DNA of 64,000 nucleotides from Salvia splendens (lineage: Eukaryota; Streptophyta; Magnoliopsida; Lamiales; Lamiaceae): the NCBI RefSeq assembly GCF_004379255.2, contig NC_056041.1, positions 4,278,001 to 4,342,000 of the forward strand, in the 5' to 3' direction. Position 1 is the first letter of the stretch. Every line of letters begins with the position of its first letter. The position numbers and the translations under genes were made by a program. The notes beneath the pieces are model-generated. The model was given only the letters and a program-made list of their open reading frames with translations, was not told the DNA's origin and made no database searches. Of the stretch, positions 45,846 through 57,821 are shown one piece after another.

Positions 45846-48800
45846 TTAAGGATATTTTTTAATGCAACTGAGGACGCTAATTTGTGTTTCTATATATACT
45901 ACCAACGCTTCAAAAATTGTCTTTATTGTTAGTGTCCAAAATAAAATTAAAGGACGCGAATGGAAGTGTCCTAAAAAATCAAAAGATTAAGTTAATTTAT
46001 CCTTCATTTAGGAACGTTTTCTTTTGCGTCCTAAATTGTTGTTAACTTTTAAAATTTTCCATTGCAATTAACTCAATTTATGTATTCCTAAAAAATGGAG
46101 TAAGTTTTTTGTAGAGACAGTCTTTTTTTTTCTTCTTTTCCCTTTAAGCGGAAGTTACATCGGTATAACAATGGATTGATTTTAAAGCATTGAAATTCGT
46201 TAATTCTTCCAGTCATTTAATTATTAACGGTTAAGTCATTAGAAATAACGTTATACGACATAAAATCCGAAGTTCATGATGTCATAGATGACAATTATGC
46301 CTACTCTGCAGATTTAATATAACTATAAACGTGAATTTTACGAATCTCATTTTCCATTTATCTGATATTATATTAGCTAATGTCTCAAAGGACAAAAAAG
46401 TTAAAAGATTATTATGTACTTATATCTTAAAAAAATTAGACTTTCATGTACCAAACGTAAGATATTAATGACTGAGCAATTATGTATTCATAAAATAACC
46501 AACTCTTGTAAATTCGTGTGTTTATGAATATGAATATAGGATTTGTTACATGTTCACTTCACTAGCTATAGAATATGAGACAATAAATTAAGACCGATAT
46601 GATTTTGATTAATAGCAATAGTTAACTTTTTAATCCGTACAAATTTAACAGTCTTGAGCCCTTGGTTTGACGATACAACTGGCTATTATTATACATTTAA
46701 TTAAAGATAAGAAAACGAAAAAACAAAATGGTAGTAGTAATGACTAAAGAGTAAAGATGAAAAAGATAAAAGTATAAATTAGTAAGAGTAGTCACGTGCG
46801 CACTGTACATAGTAAATAAGTAGTAGTAAAATTGTAAAAAATCCAACTCATGTGTATTCTGTTCAGTTATCACGTGAGGTAAAAGATTTTTTCCCCACAC
46901 GCGCACTATTCCACGTGCCAAATTATACTCCAAAATTAGAATGGAAAAATTGTCGGTTACTATTTTTAACCAAGCAGACTTTTTCTATTAACCACACACT
47001 CATAGTAGATGGAGAAGACGTCAATGAGGATCCAGGTAAGATCGGGGTCAATCAATTCCATCGTCCACCACATAGTAAGATCCTTTCAGCGAATCGGGGT
47101 TGGAGTTCAATTTCGTTATTTATATGTTATTTATTCGACTTATTTACTCCATTTTGCTATTAATAAAAATGATATTATAGATGTGTAATACTTGCATTGT
47201 TAAAATTTAAAAAGCATACTGTTATTGTAAAATAGAGTAACAAGTAACAACTCCAGACTTTCAAGGCAATTAACCAAAATTAAAGTTTTCACAAGGATAT
47301 GAAATTAGTGTAGTGTGCACATCCATCTACAAAGTGAAATGTGCAACACAATATGATGGATTATTTGTATGTAAACACACAAACTTTTGATATTTTATAG
47401 TAATTTTCTTCAAAACTTTAATATTTCGCAAATCTAATTACATGAAATTTGATATTTTCTGATTTTTTCATCGACAAATAATTTGGATTAAATCCGAATT
47501 GTTTTGTGAATTGCACTGGTTTAGCTCTTTTCTAATTTTTATTGATTTAACTTTTTTGAGGATAACAGTTCTATTGTGAATGTTATGATATTTTTTTAGA
47601 CATTATGCATTTGAAATATTTGTGATTTTAGTCTTTCAAAATAAATTTGGTTCACTGATTTTACGATACCATTGTACGCGAATTGCTATCCTATTGGCAC
47701 AAATGCATATAATATTAAATATAATTACACGAGTCTTCTCAAAATATATATAAATGGCTCATTCTAAAAATTCATTTCACTGCTGAGACACTTGTGTTTG
47801 ATGTTTCAATAATGAAAACGTATGCGTTTGTAATACAGTGTTAGGCATTAAATGATTCTAGAGAGAAATCTATGGTTGAGGGAGGAAAATCAGTCAAAAG
47901 TTTGTCAACTGATCTTATTTCAAACAATGTCGTTTTTGCCATTTAGAGAAAATTTAATTTTAGAAAAAAAATCAACAAAACACTAAAATTCGTGAATTTA
48001 GATTCAAAAATAAAAGTGTGCAAAAAATTTCAAAATAAATTCATATAATTTTACATGGAATAACCTTTTTGTAATATAAGTAGTGCGATTTGGTTTGATT
48101 TTTTATTTTTTGACGAAGCAATTCGATTATGTTTGTGGAAAATAAAATTTAATTGGTTGCTGAAAAAAAGAAAAAAAACAATTGACACTGATCCAATCAA
48201 TTTTTTTATTATTTTATTTATTTTTTGTTCTAAAAATCTGAAAGGTACACCGTACACATGACACCACTAATATCAATTCAGTCAAAAGAATTAAAACATA
48301 ACCCCCTAGGCCCTAGATAATACTCCACTTGACTAAGCTTAAATATGAAATTAATTTGGTTTATGATAAAGAATGTGTACTTAAATCTATATTTATATAG
48401 TCCAAAAATTATTTTTTGAATCCTTAAAGTTTGAGTTTGAGATTTGTTTGATTATAGACAAATATTTTTGTCTTTATGAGGTAGGCTTGCTGATGATGGG
48501 TTTAAACGTTGGCAGTGGCAAGTTTGATAATATTGTGAGACTGTGAGGTGGTAACGAACCTAATTGTGTATAATATCGATTAATTAACCTGAATTAGAAG
48601 TAAGATCGATTTTGACTGTGAATGGTAACCAGTGAAAAGTATGTTATTCACATTTAAAGACTTATAATTGGTAATACACGTTACAGCGCGTACTATACGC
48701 GCGTGTATGTAAGTGTTTTGCCTTTGTAAAATCGCAGTAAAGTAATTAGTAACTTTTTGTTTGATGAATTATTGGTTTGGATTTAGATTTTATGGTAAAG

Positions 48801-50156
48801 ATTCGGTTTCTTAAAATAATCATATTTTGTAACAACTCCATCATTACATGTTTAATACGGAGTAGATAATCACTCGTGTTTCACACATCGACATTCCTAT
48901 TTTAAAATGGACGATTACCCTAGCTTTGCCTATAAATACATATTCACCAACCCACATGTTTATTGTTTTTGTCGTGTCTGGCGTCCCAGAGTTTTCTTTG
49001 TTATGTTTTTTTGTCGGTTATTATTGCTTTTGAATTAAGTAGGTGATAAGTGTTGTTTTGCATTTTTCTATTTAATTAGAATTCTGGTTTATTTTCTTGT
49101 GGATTTGTGCAATATATTTCTTGATTGCTTGTCATAAAATTATACTTGCAGTATATATGCCGACTTGAGCCTTTGCTCTCTTAATTTAAAAACCAAAGCA
49201 TATACACTGTTCAAATCTGATATAAATATTGTAATTAATTCTATATTCCACCTTCTGTATATGGTATGTATATCTCTAATTATCTGCAAATTGGATGTGA
49301 TTACATTAATTTAAATTGTCACACAATTTTGTTCAACGGCGACTAGAATAATATGACATTTTAAAGATAACTTTTTCCACCGCCCGCCCATCTTCAAATC
49401 AACTCATATCTCTCAACATTAATGCTTAACAACTTTATTATTCGAGATATGTGTTTGTGAATTGTGCTGATCTGTATATGGAATGAATTATAATAATTAA
49501 CGAATTACATAAGTCTGGAATTATAATACACAGCACTCCAGTTATGAATTAACTCTTTAGTTTAATTTATAGACTTACTCCAAAATCACATTTTTATTCA
49601 TGGCAAACATTAGAAAATGTTAAATAATTTTAATAAAAGGTTAATACAATGTAAAGCTCATTTTTTAAATAGTTGATATCCCAAATTGCAAATGAGATAT
49701 TTTCATAAATGGCAATGGGTATGATTTTTCAAAAAAATCAGTTTGACGAAATTTTATACTCCACTATTGCTCCCAAAATTGAGTTGACAAACACGCGCGG
49801 TTAAGATGGTGGAGGTAACTTTCTCGATAGATGGAATTTACCGGAAAACATGGTAAAACTCAAAAACCGGTACAAAACTGAATTATAAATAGCGGCAAAT
49901 CCTAGGTTGCTCGCCACGTTATTCCTAGCTGTAAAATGTTTATTATAACAGCATTTATGTTTTAAAAATATGTTATTTCCTCACACCCACCCCCTAAAAA
50001 ATGAAAATTCAAGAAGAAAAAAGGAAATAAACATTCAACCACCCCAAAAATAACCGCGCCATCCTGCTAGTAAACAGCTAATCATGTACTTTCTCTAAAT
50101 AACTGGCATTAATGATAGGTTAATAATAATACTCGCCACTGTTGTTCTTTTCCATT

Positions 50157-50443
50157 TAGTCCATTCGTCAGTAAAAAATACTTTCAATCTATATGTGAAA
50201 TAATGTCTTGTTTTGTCATTTCGTGATATCCGCAATTTAAAATCTCATTTATCTTTTCTCATTCTAAGTAAATAAATCCCACCGTTCACCTAAATCTTTA
50301 TCCTAACATTATATTTTAAAATCAATATATAAAGTGATGTCCACATTCCACTAACTCATTCTCTTATTTTTCTTCACTAAGTCAAATAATATTTTACAAT
50401 ATATGCCTAGTCAAAATGAGACTATAAATAGGAATGGAGAGAG
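50157..50443. mobile_element. Degenerate Stowaway-like MITE
   Basis: The right part (CACATTCCACTAACTCATTC, CTAGTCAAAATGAGACTATA, GGAATGGAGAGAGTA) is alignable with the right half of the 39268-39508 MITE. The left end (AGTCCATTCGTCAGT) is poorly kept. Confidence 0.6.
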
Positions 50444-51208
50444 TAGTTCCATTTGTGGATTGCATGATTTTAATGAAAAAAATTGATAAAGAGATAAAAA
50501 GAAAAAATAGATAAAGAAAAAATGGTTAAATATGAAAGACAAACTATTCATTTTTAGAATTAAAATTATTTTTGTGGATATCCTAAAATAGCAAATTGTG
50601 AGTATGGAGGGGAGATAGTAAAAAATTTTGACAGCCAGTTAGTAATTAGTTATCAACAAATCAGTTTGTTCAACTATAAAAAATAAAATACTCCATGAAA
50701 ATAAAAAAGAAGTGAAATTGAGAAATATATAGGGATGATTTTCCATTTAAAGTGGGGCGAGGGGGCCACACGAACTTGGAGGTTAAAAAAGACCCAGAGG
50801 AAGTGAGTAAGCAGTTACTGATTGGACCAACTCGGTGTGGGGGCGGTGTATTTGGGTGCTGCGGCTACCCGGAGTGGTTATCCTCACTCTCTTCTTCATC
50901 TACTCTCATACTTTGGAATCCAATTTGGATTTGCTTAGTTGACCACATTTACAATACAGATAGGAATACAATATTTGCAAATTACTAGTATTGTTTTTGG
51001 CGTCACCCAATTCACCCTTCCTATAACAACCATTTCACTCTTAACTTGTTTTAATCACAAATCTCAAACTCTCCCTCTCACAAAAATACTATCTCTTTTC
51101 CCATCTCCGCTATGCAAGCATGGGTTTGATTCCTCTCTGCCCTCAAACTTGTCCCTTTACAATAATGTTTTCATTTGTTTGTTAATCAAAATCACCAACT
51201 CTTTCTCC

Positions 51209-52184
51209 ATGGACCAAACCATTTTATTCCCATTGAAATACACCGAGCACAAAAAAACCACCACCAAAATCATCAAGCCTAGAAAATCCCAAATGCCGAG
51301 CGCCGTAAGAACTGTCCGCATCTCTGTGACCGATCCCGACGCCACCGATTCCTCCGACAACCAGGAAGAAGAATTCGACGTCATCTTCCGCCGTCAACGG
51401 GTCAAGAATGGAGACAGCTGTCGGCGGGATGAGAGCTGCGGAGACACTGCCGCCGAAGCCGATGAAAGCGCCAAAGGAGCCAGCTCCGGCGCCAATGAAG
51501 TACAGAGGCGTGCGGCAGCGGCCGTGGGGGAAGTGGGCCGCCGAGATAAGAGACCCTTGCAGAAGGGTCAGGCTCTGGCTAGGCACCTACAACACGGCCG
51601 AGGAGGCCGCCATGGTCTACGACAACGCCGCCATTAAGCTCCGCGGCGCCGCCGCTCAGACCAACTTCACCACCCCGCCGGTGAAGGAACCCGCCTCCGA
51701 TTCCGGCTACGAGACCAGTGATGAATCACACAACATTTCCTCTCCAATCTCTGTTCTCCGCCGAAAGAGCAGTAATTTGAGTAACGAAACCGGTCTGAGT
51801 AGTCAGTCGAGTGACTACACTGAACCGGGACAGAATTACTCTATTCCGGTTCATGATCTAGACCGGTCTGATCCGGTTTTTACCGGTTCGGAGGTGCATG
51901 AGTGTCTAGGGGAAACAAGCATGGCACTTAATTATTCCAATGAATATTTGGACACACCATTTGTTGACAATTTTTTTGATTTTCAGCCACAAGAGAACTT
52001 ATTCGGCCAGGATCCGAGTTTTTTCAACGATTTCACGATGAGATTCGAGGATTTCCCTCCCCTCAACGACGTGAAGCTTGGAGATGTTAAGGATTCATTT
52101 CAAGAACTGGGTTCGCTCGATGTCGAAGACTATTTTCAAGACATGAATGATTTTAGCGCCGCTGATGCACTCTTAGTGATATGA
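51209..52184 (+). pseudogene. Second cytokinin response factor copy, frame-shifted between CRF motif and AP2 domain
   Basis: The ATG at 51209 opens [20 protein letters not shown] and [16 protein letters not shown], the CRF motif, to RRQRVKN. Compared with the 37202 gene, about 20 bp encoding KYITEIK are missing at 51407, and the frame runs off to a stop at 51637 (142 residues). The AP2 domain ([31 protein letters not shown]) and C-terminus continue in another frame, open from an ATG at 51408 to 52184 (258 residues). So the locus either is a recent pseudogene or makes a shortened AP2 protein without the CRF motif from the internal ATG. The AP2 region shows no other damage. A sequencing error is possible but would need to remove 20 bases. 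Confidence 0.85.
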
Positions 52185-53465
52185 TCAATGTTATGTTATA
52201 GGAGTACTACTAACATATATAGCCGGAAAATGCCGATTTAACGGCAAATTTTGTGTTTTTTTTCCGGCTATCGGCTTTTATTTTACTACAGTGTTTATTT
52301 TTTAGTCAAGTGTAGTTAGTAGCGGAGATTGATTAATTTCTGTTAATTATTTTCCGTGATATACATGATGAGCAATAAAATGGAAGATTATATTTGAATA
52401 TGTTTTACTTTTAATGAATTTTGCTACTCAATTTATAATAAAGGTCGTTGGAGCCAAGATTAGCTGCATATTGGTATATTTGACTAGTCAGCGGAGGCCA
52501 TGCAACTTGCAACTGTAAAAGAGGAACAGTCATATCTTTTTCTTTCTTTTGCGAAAGATTTTTCTGCAGTGAAAATTGAACAAACATTAAACTTCTATAC
52601 TTAATTTTGTACGGGTTATTAAATTCTTATCAATCACGGAAAATAATTAAATACTGAAATGCAATTATATAACGCTTTTAATTTGAGGCATTTACTTTCA
52701 TTTAACCTCGCTACCGTCTCCTTCGGAAAAAAGAGAACAACTTCTCTGCTGTCTGCATTTATTTTGTTACTAACTAATTGCATTCAGTTTCACCTTCCAA
52801 TATTGGAATAGGGGCAAACATAAATGGGTGCGTGTCGGTTCTCGTCATTGACGAATCCAAAATATAATTTGAGATATTGAAGCCAATATACAGGGATGGA
52901 GGTAGACTTCTAAATAAGCCGGTGCTGAATATTAAAAAACATAATAATAATAATATTAAAATATTAAATTTATATATAATATCTTTACAATTTTTACGAG
53001 ACCGTAGATGAATTGTTTTCAATGAGTCGTCAATTCTTGAAACCTTATATCTTGTGGTAGTAAACAAAATCTTGGCTATTGGAAACTCGAGTTTATCAAC
53101 TACGGAGTATATCACTAATAAAAGTTTTTAAGTTTATTGGAAAGAGTCATACATTTAGTGCTAGCAAAGGATTTTTTTGACTAAGACAACTTATATAAGT
53201 AAGCAATTGTGTATTTATTTTTGGGAATAATTATTCATCTCTTATAATAAGTAACAAGAACCTAACAATTATGAGAAAATATGAATTTAAAATTTAATGA
53301 ATTTTTCTTGATTTTTAAGAAAATATCGATGCATAATGAATAAAATTATGAATAAGTACTACCTGCACAAGAAAGAAGAAACTACTCGAGCACTATTACA
53401 TAATTTTATAATTAAATCTCAAATTATAGTGTTTCACAATTATAAATACTAGAACTACTGTATAG
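52185..53465. other. 3' flank of CRF copy 2 and gene-free interval
   Basis: 52200-52320 resembles 38215-38310 after the first CRF (GGCAAATTTTGT, TCGGCTT, AGTATAGTTAGTAG-like). 52849-52884 is repeated at 55548-55583. No gene otherwise. Confidence 0.55.
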
Positions 53466-53476
53466 TAGGGGTGGGT

Positions 53477-53635
53477 CGGTACGGTATACCGTACCGACCG
53501 TGCCATACCGCATACCGTACCGGAAAGTACGGTATGACAAAATTCAATACCGATACCGTACCGAATTTTCGGTAAACCGGAATTTCGGTATACCGTAATA
53601 ACGGTATGGTAACGGTAACGGTATACCGAAAAAAA
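53477..53635. repeat. Left subterminal CGGTATACCG array
   Basis: Repeated GGTATACC, GGTACGG and CCGTACC motifs in both orientations, probably transposase-binding sites. Confidence 0.85.
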
Positions 53636-54881
53636 AACCTATTGTGTACAAAATATTTAAAATAACAATTCAAGTGTTCAACTATTTAAAAAAGCCCAAA
53701 ATAATAAAACTTCATCACAATCAAATCTTGTTCATAGCATTCAAATTAATAAAACTTCAACATTCAAATCTAAAACAATTTATGAAGTCATGATCAACAA
53801 CATTATCTTCATTTCTTGCAACCACGTTGTCTTCATTTCTCAAAATTCCACAAAAAATCGTTGAAGATGACCCTGCATTTGATAACCTTTATTAATAGTC
53901 GAGCATAATCACAATACACAAACAACCAAACCAAAAGAAATGTATGGAGTGTAACATCCATATATCAATACACCTAATTATTGCAACGTAAACTTGCTCC
54001 TGCAGTTATAACTCAACGGTTAATTCATATTTTCACAGATTTAAAATGCTTTTTAATTTTAAGTCTGATATTTAAATGTCAAGACAATTTATTAAAATGT
54101 CAACACAAATATGTGTTGAAATTTTAATGTGATCGTATTGACATTTTTAATAAAAGGTGGCATTTAAACACATTCTTGTGGCTATGTGGGGTTAATGTGA
54201 TTGAAAAAGTATAATCCAAAGTAAGAGAATGTCGAATATTCTTTTGTTTATCATTTCACGACTTTTATTTCTCATAATGAAATAAATATGAAGAAATTAA
54301 AATGACCCGTGCATCATAAGGGAGTGACACTAGTTAGTAATTTAAATTGGACATTTATTTCTCTTTAAGAATTAAGAATGACTGATCAGTATCCTATTTA
54401 TTCATCCTTCAATTTAAGTAGTATATAAAATAAGATAGCATACAATGAATTAAACACTAATTAAACGATTTGATTCATTTTCAGCTGCACATATTTTTAA
54501 TTGACATTTTATGAAGTGGGACGAAGAATAAAACAAAAATTTTAATTACTTTGTATATTTGGAATATGACATTACACAAAGAATCATATACTAAATGGTG
54601 TGAGTTAATACAAATTCTTTCAAATGTGCTCTGTTGAAACATATTCCCGATATCGTATTTCCAATCTTCTTTCGGTGTTATGTGCTATTGTGTTTATTAT
54701 ATTTAATAGGATGAGTTGATAAAAAAATAATTCAGGTTAATTTTGAATTTGTTTGAATAAATTATCATTTGAATGTTTAATTTTATTGTATTAATTGATG
54801 TATTAAATTTTTTAATATAATATATATAAATGTAATATATATATTACAACACATTTAATATTAATATATATATAATAATCT

Positions 54882-55105
54882 ATCGGTATACAGGTATACC
54901 ATGGTATACCGAATATTCGGTATACCGTGGTATACCTGTATACCGAGGATTCGGTATACCGCGGTATAGAAAAATTGATACCGTTACCGTACCGAAACAC
55001 TGCGGTACGGTATCATACCGTACCGGAAACTGCGGTATACCGAAAAATCGGTATTTTCTGTATTTTTTCGGTACGGTAAGTCCGGTATTACGGTATTTCG
55101 GTATA
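54882..55105. repeat. Right subterminal CGGTATACCG array
   Basis: Same motif family as the left array; GGTATACC occurs repeatedly within the first 80 bp. Confidence 0.88.
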
Positions 55106-55127
55106 ATTTCCCACCCCTACTGTATAG

Positions 55128-56280
55128 TGTTGTTATGCGGTGATTGTGAATGCAGATTTGATGTATTTTGTGTAGGAGAGCTGTTGTACTTGGGCTTTCA
55201 AACTCAACTTTCAAGTGTTTTTTTATTTCCTTTCATTATTTTACAAATTTACGAACCAAAAAATATGAAAGCCCAAGGCACAAGACAAAAAGTCCAATTG
55301 AGTCTTCTTCGCGCATAGATACAGAGGCGCCGTTACAGTCACACGAATTCAGAGGTAGCCTTCAAATTCTGGCCATCCGAGGCGCCGGGGTGGAAATTAG
55401 GCGGGCACGGCTACAGAGGGGGAGGGTCTGGGTCCGGCAGCGTCCAAGCCCCCGCTGGAGCGGTGGCTTGGCCGCCGGTGTCTCCATCCCTGCCAACATA
55501 TGAAAATATAGATTAGTGATGTACATCAATAATGTGTTGGTAATCAATGACGAATCCAGAATATAATTTGAGATATTGAAGCCGACATACATGAATATGG
55601 ATAAATGACTATACACCATTAACAAGTCGGATTAGTGACGAATTCATGACATAGTGACGCACCCATAATATAATTTAGAGGAAAATTGTTTAGTGTAATT
55701 AATTTATTTGACGATATTGTGGGCTCAGAGTCCTGTACGAAAAATAATGAACATGGTCCATATATATAAAAATAACTTGGATTTTACACAAATAATAGAA
55801 TTTTTGTAGGGCGAAAGTTAAAAGTTCGCATCATGGTTAGTGCACCGTGATTATATAAGTCCCCATATTAAATTATAGTACTATAAATTTAAATGCGTGC
55901 GTGGGTAATAGATTGGGAGGGCATGCAATTAATAATAAAACGATAAAGCTATGCAGTAAGAATATAGCTGGCCATAAAGAGCATTTCTACAAATTTTAAC
56001 AAAAATAATGATAATTATTTTAATCGATTTTCTGTATATATTACATTTTTCTATTTATTAGTACAAAAAGATAAGATGATTTAACATCATGAAAATATTT
56101 ATATAATAGAAAATTTATTTTTATTTTAAACTAAATTAAATACATTATGAAATTGATATTTTTATTTAATTTGAAACTACGACAAGTCGTATAGCATTAA
56201 GCAGTCGAGACGAACCCCTATAGTGAAATGATTATGTCTGAACACTTTTTTTTGTCACTGCTCGTTGACAAATACCATTA
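55128..56280. other. Gene-free interval
   Basis: A GC-richer patch at 55320-55500 has short open frames but no family features. 55548-55583 repeats 52849-52884. The rest is AT-rich. Confidence 0.5.
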
Positions 56281-56959
56281 GGGCATCCACAACGCGGCGC
56301 GCCACCGTCCCGCGTTCCGTCGCTAACGCTCGTGCGACGCGTTGCGACAAGCCGTCCCGTCCCACGCCCGTCCCGATCCCGTCCCGCTGCCGGTGCCTGT
56401 GAGACACGGGACGGGCTGTCACGCCACGCGCCGTGGCGATGTGGCGCGCCCCTGTGCCATGCGTGACGCCTACTAACGGGCCGGCGAGTGGGCGTTGTAA
56501 CGCTGACGCAATAAATCAATTTTTTTAAAAAAAATTGAATTTTTAAAAAATTACTTTTTATTTATAAAAATTGTTTTTATATTTAAAAACAATTTTTACA
56601 AATAAATAAATACAAGAAATTCGTAATAGCCCACATATATTTGATGGGCTTACGAATTTATGAAACTCATTCTTGGTTGCTTCTCTTTTTTAAAAAATTT
56701 TAAGTTATATTTTTATTTTACGTTGTAATGTTATTTTAATTTTAATGAAGTGTGTTTGTTTTAATTGAATTGTGTTGGAAAAAAAATAAAAAATGAAATT
56801 GAATGAATAGTAATTTAAGGGTCGGAATAAGGGACGGTTAGGGAGCGTTGCAGGTTCCGTCCCTTAGTTAAGGGATGGAGGAATAAAGTACAGTGGACCC
56901 TCAAATAGTAGTTTAAGGGACGGTTAATGGACGGTGGGGGGACAGCGTAGTGGATGCTC
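56281..56959. mobile_element. Non-autonomous PIF/Harbinger element (679 bp)
   Basis: It starts GGGCATCCACAACGCGG and ends ACAGCGTAGTGGATGCTC; TTA lies before and TAA after. The right end (GGTTCCGTCCCTTAGTTAAG, CCTCAAATAGTAGTTTAAGG) is shared with 59705-59780, so it is a deletion derivative of the 57822-59805 element. Confidence 0.88.
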
Positions 56960-57821
56960 TAATTATCGGTTTCTGAATTCATTTTATAAATTCATGGAAA
57001 CAAATTAAGATGCAACACAGCTCTCTAGAAATTTTATAAGCTAGTAGTATCTTAAATAAAAGCAAAATTTTAATTAACTATGAATTTATACTCGAGCTAA
57101 TCATAGTAAGATATTTTGGGAACCAAACTATCAATTAAGAATTTTTATTTGTAAATAAAGCTAGTTAAGATGGTTATCTCGAACAACTATATATATCTTT
57201 GACTATGTAAATCATATCATTAAGTTTGTGCTTGGTGATATGAATAATGCTATATGGAGTGTGTGGATTTGGAATTTGACCTTTTTAATTCTAAATTTAC
57301 TATTTGATCTTTTAAATATGCTTAGATTTAAGATATAAGTATAACATTAAATTTGAATGTCAAATTATTTCAGTTCTTCAGTTTGAAGTGTGCTTAAAGT
57401 AAATATTTAAAATTTGAAATAAGCACACACAATATACATAGACTAACACAACACACAATACTTACACTCACACAAATAGCTCCAAATATATAGGGAAAAC
57501 GTAAAGATAATATAAATTAAAATTGAATATGTGAATATAATGCTAGTTAAACATGACGTAGACTATATTATGATGTTGGAATTGAGGTAGATTGTAGCAA
57601 GTTAAGGAAAAAATATGTGTAGGGGATTGGCAGCAAGTCGCCCTCATCAACATTAGCATACATGCCTATAAAGGGGAGAAAAACAAAAAAGTACTAAATA
57701 CTAATACTATAAAATACAAGGATCACTTTTTAAAATTGGGGTATACAAGGATCGGATATATCTTACACACATAAATATTTACTTCTATTAATACTTGGGT
57801 AAGAGTTAAAGACATCTCTAA
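56960..57821. other. Gene-free interval
   Basis: AT-rich, nothing recognisable. Confidence 0.55.

Larger units (their letters stand above)
42805..50720. other. Long gene-free interval (7.9 kb)
   Basis: AT-rich, without a defensible gene. Contents seen: CRF-upstream-like sequence (about 43840-44100), a CTTTTT microsatellite (43361-43393), a 61-bp minisatellite (45366-45535), a possible CACTA end (45825), and a degenerate MITE (50157-50443). Open frames such as 46852-47163 show no family features. Confidence 0.6.
53466..55119. mobile_element. Non-autonomous hAT transposon with GGTATACC arrays
   Basis: Ends are TAGGGGTGGG and CCCACCCCTA, flanked by a perfect 8-bp duplication CTGTATAG (53458-53465, 55120-55127), as expected for hAT. 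1654 bp with no transposase. About 170 bp at the left end and 230 bp at the right end are packed with CGGTATACCG-type palindromes and GGTACGG/CCGTACC motifs, while the middle is AT-rich. Confidence 0.93.

Noticed and set aside
46852..47163. 103-codon frame in gene-free DNA
   Set aside because: No family features, AT-rich, frame length expected by chance; an overlapping antisense frame is equally long.
55168..55503. 111-codon frame through a GC-richer patch
   Set aside because: Composition-driven, frames open on both strands, no recognisable motif.
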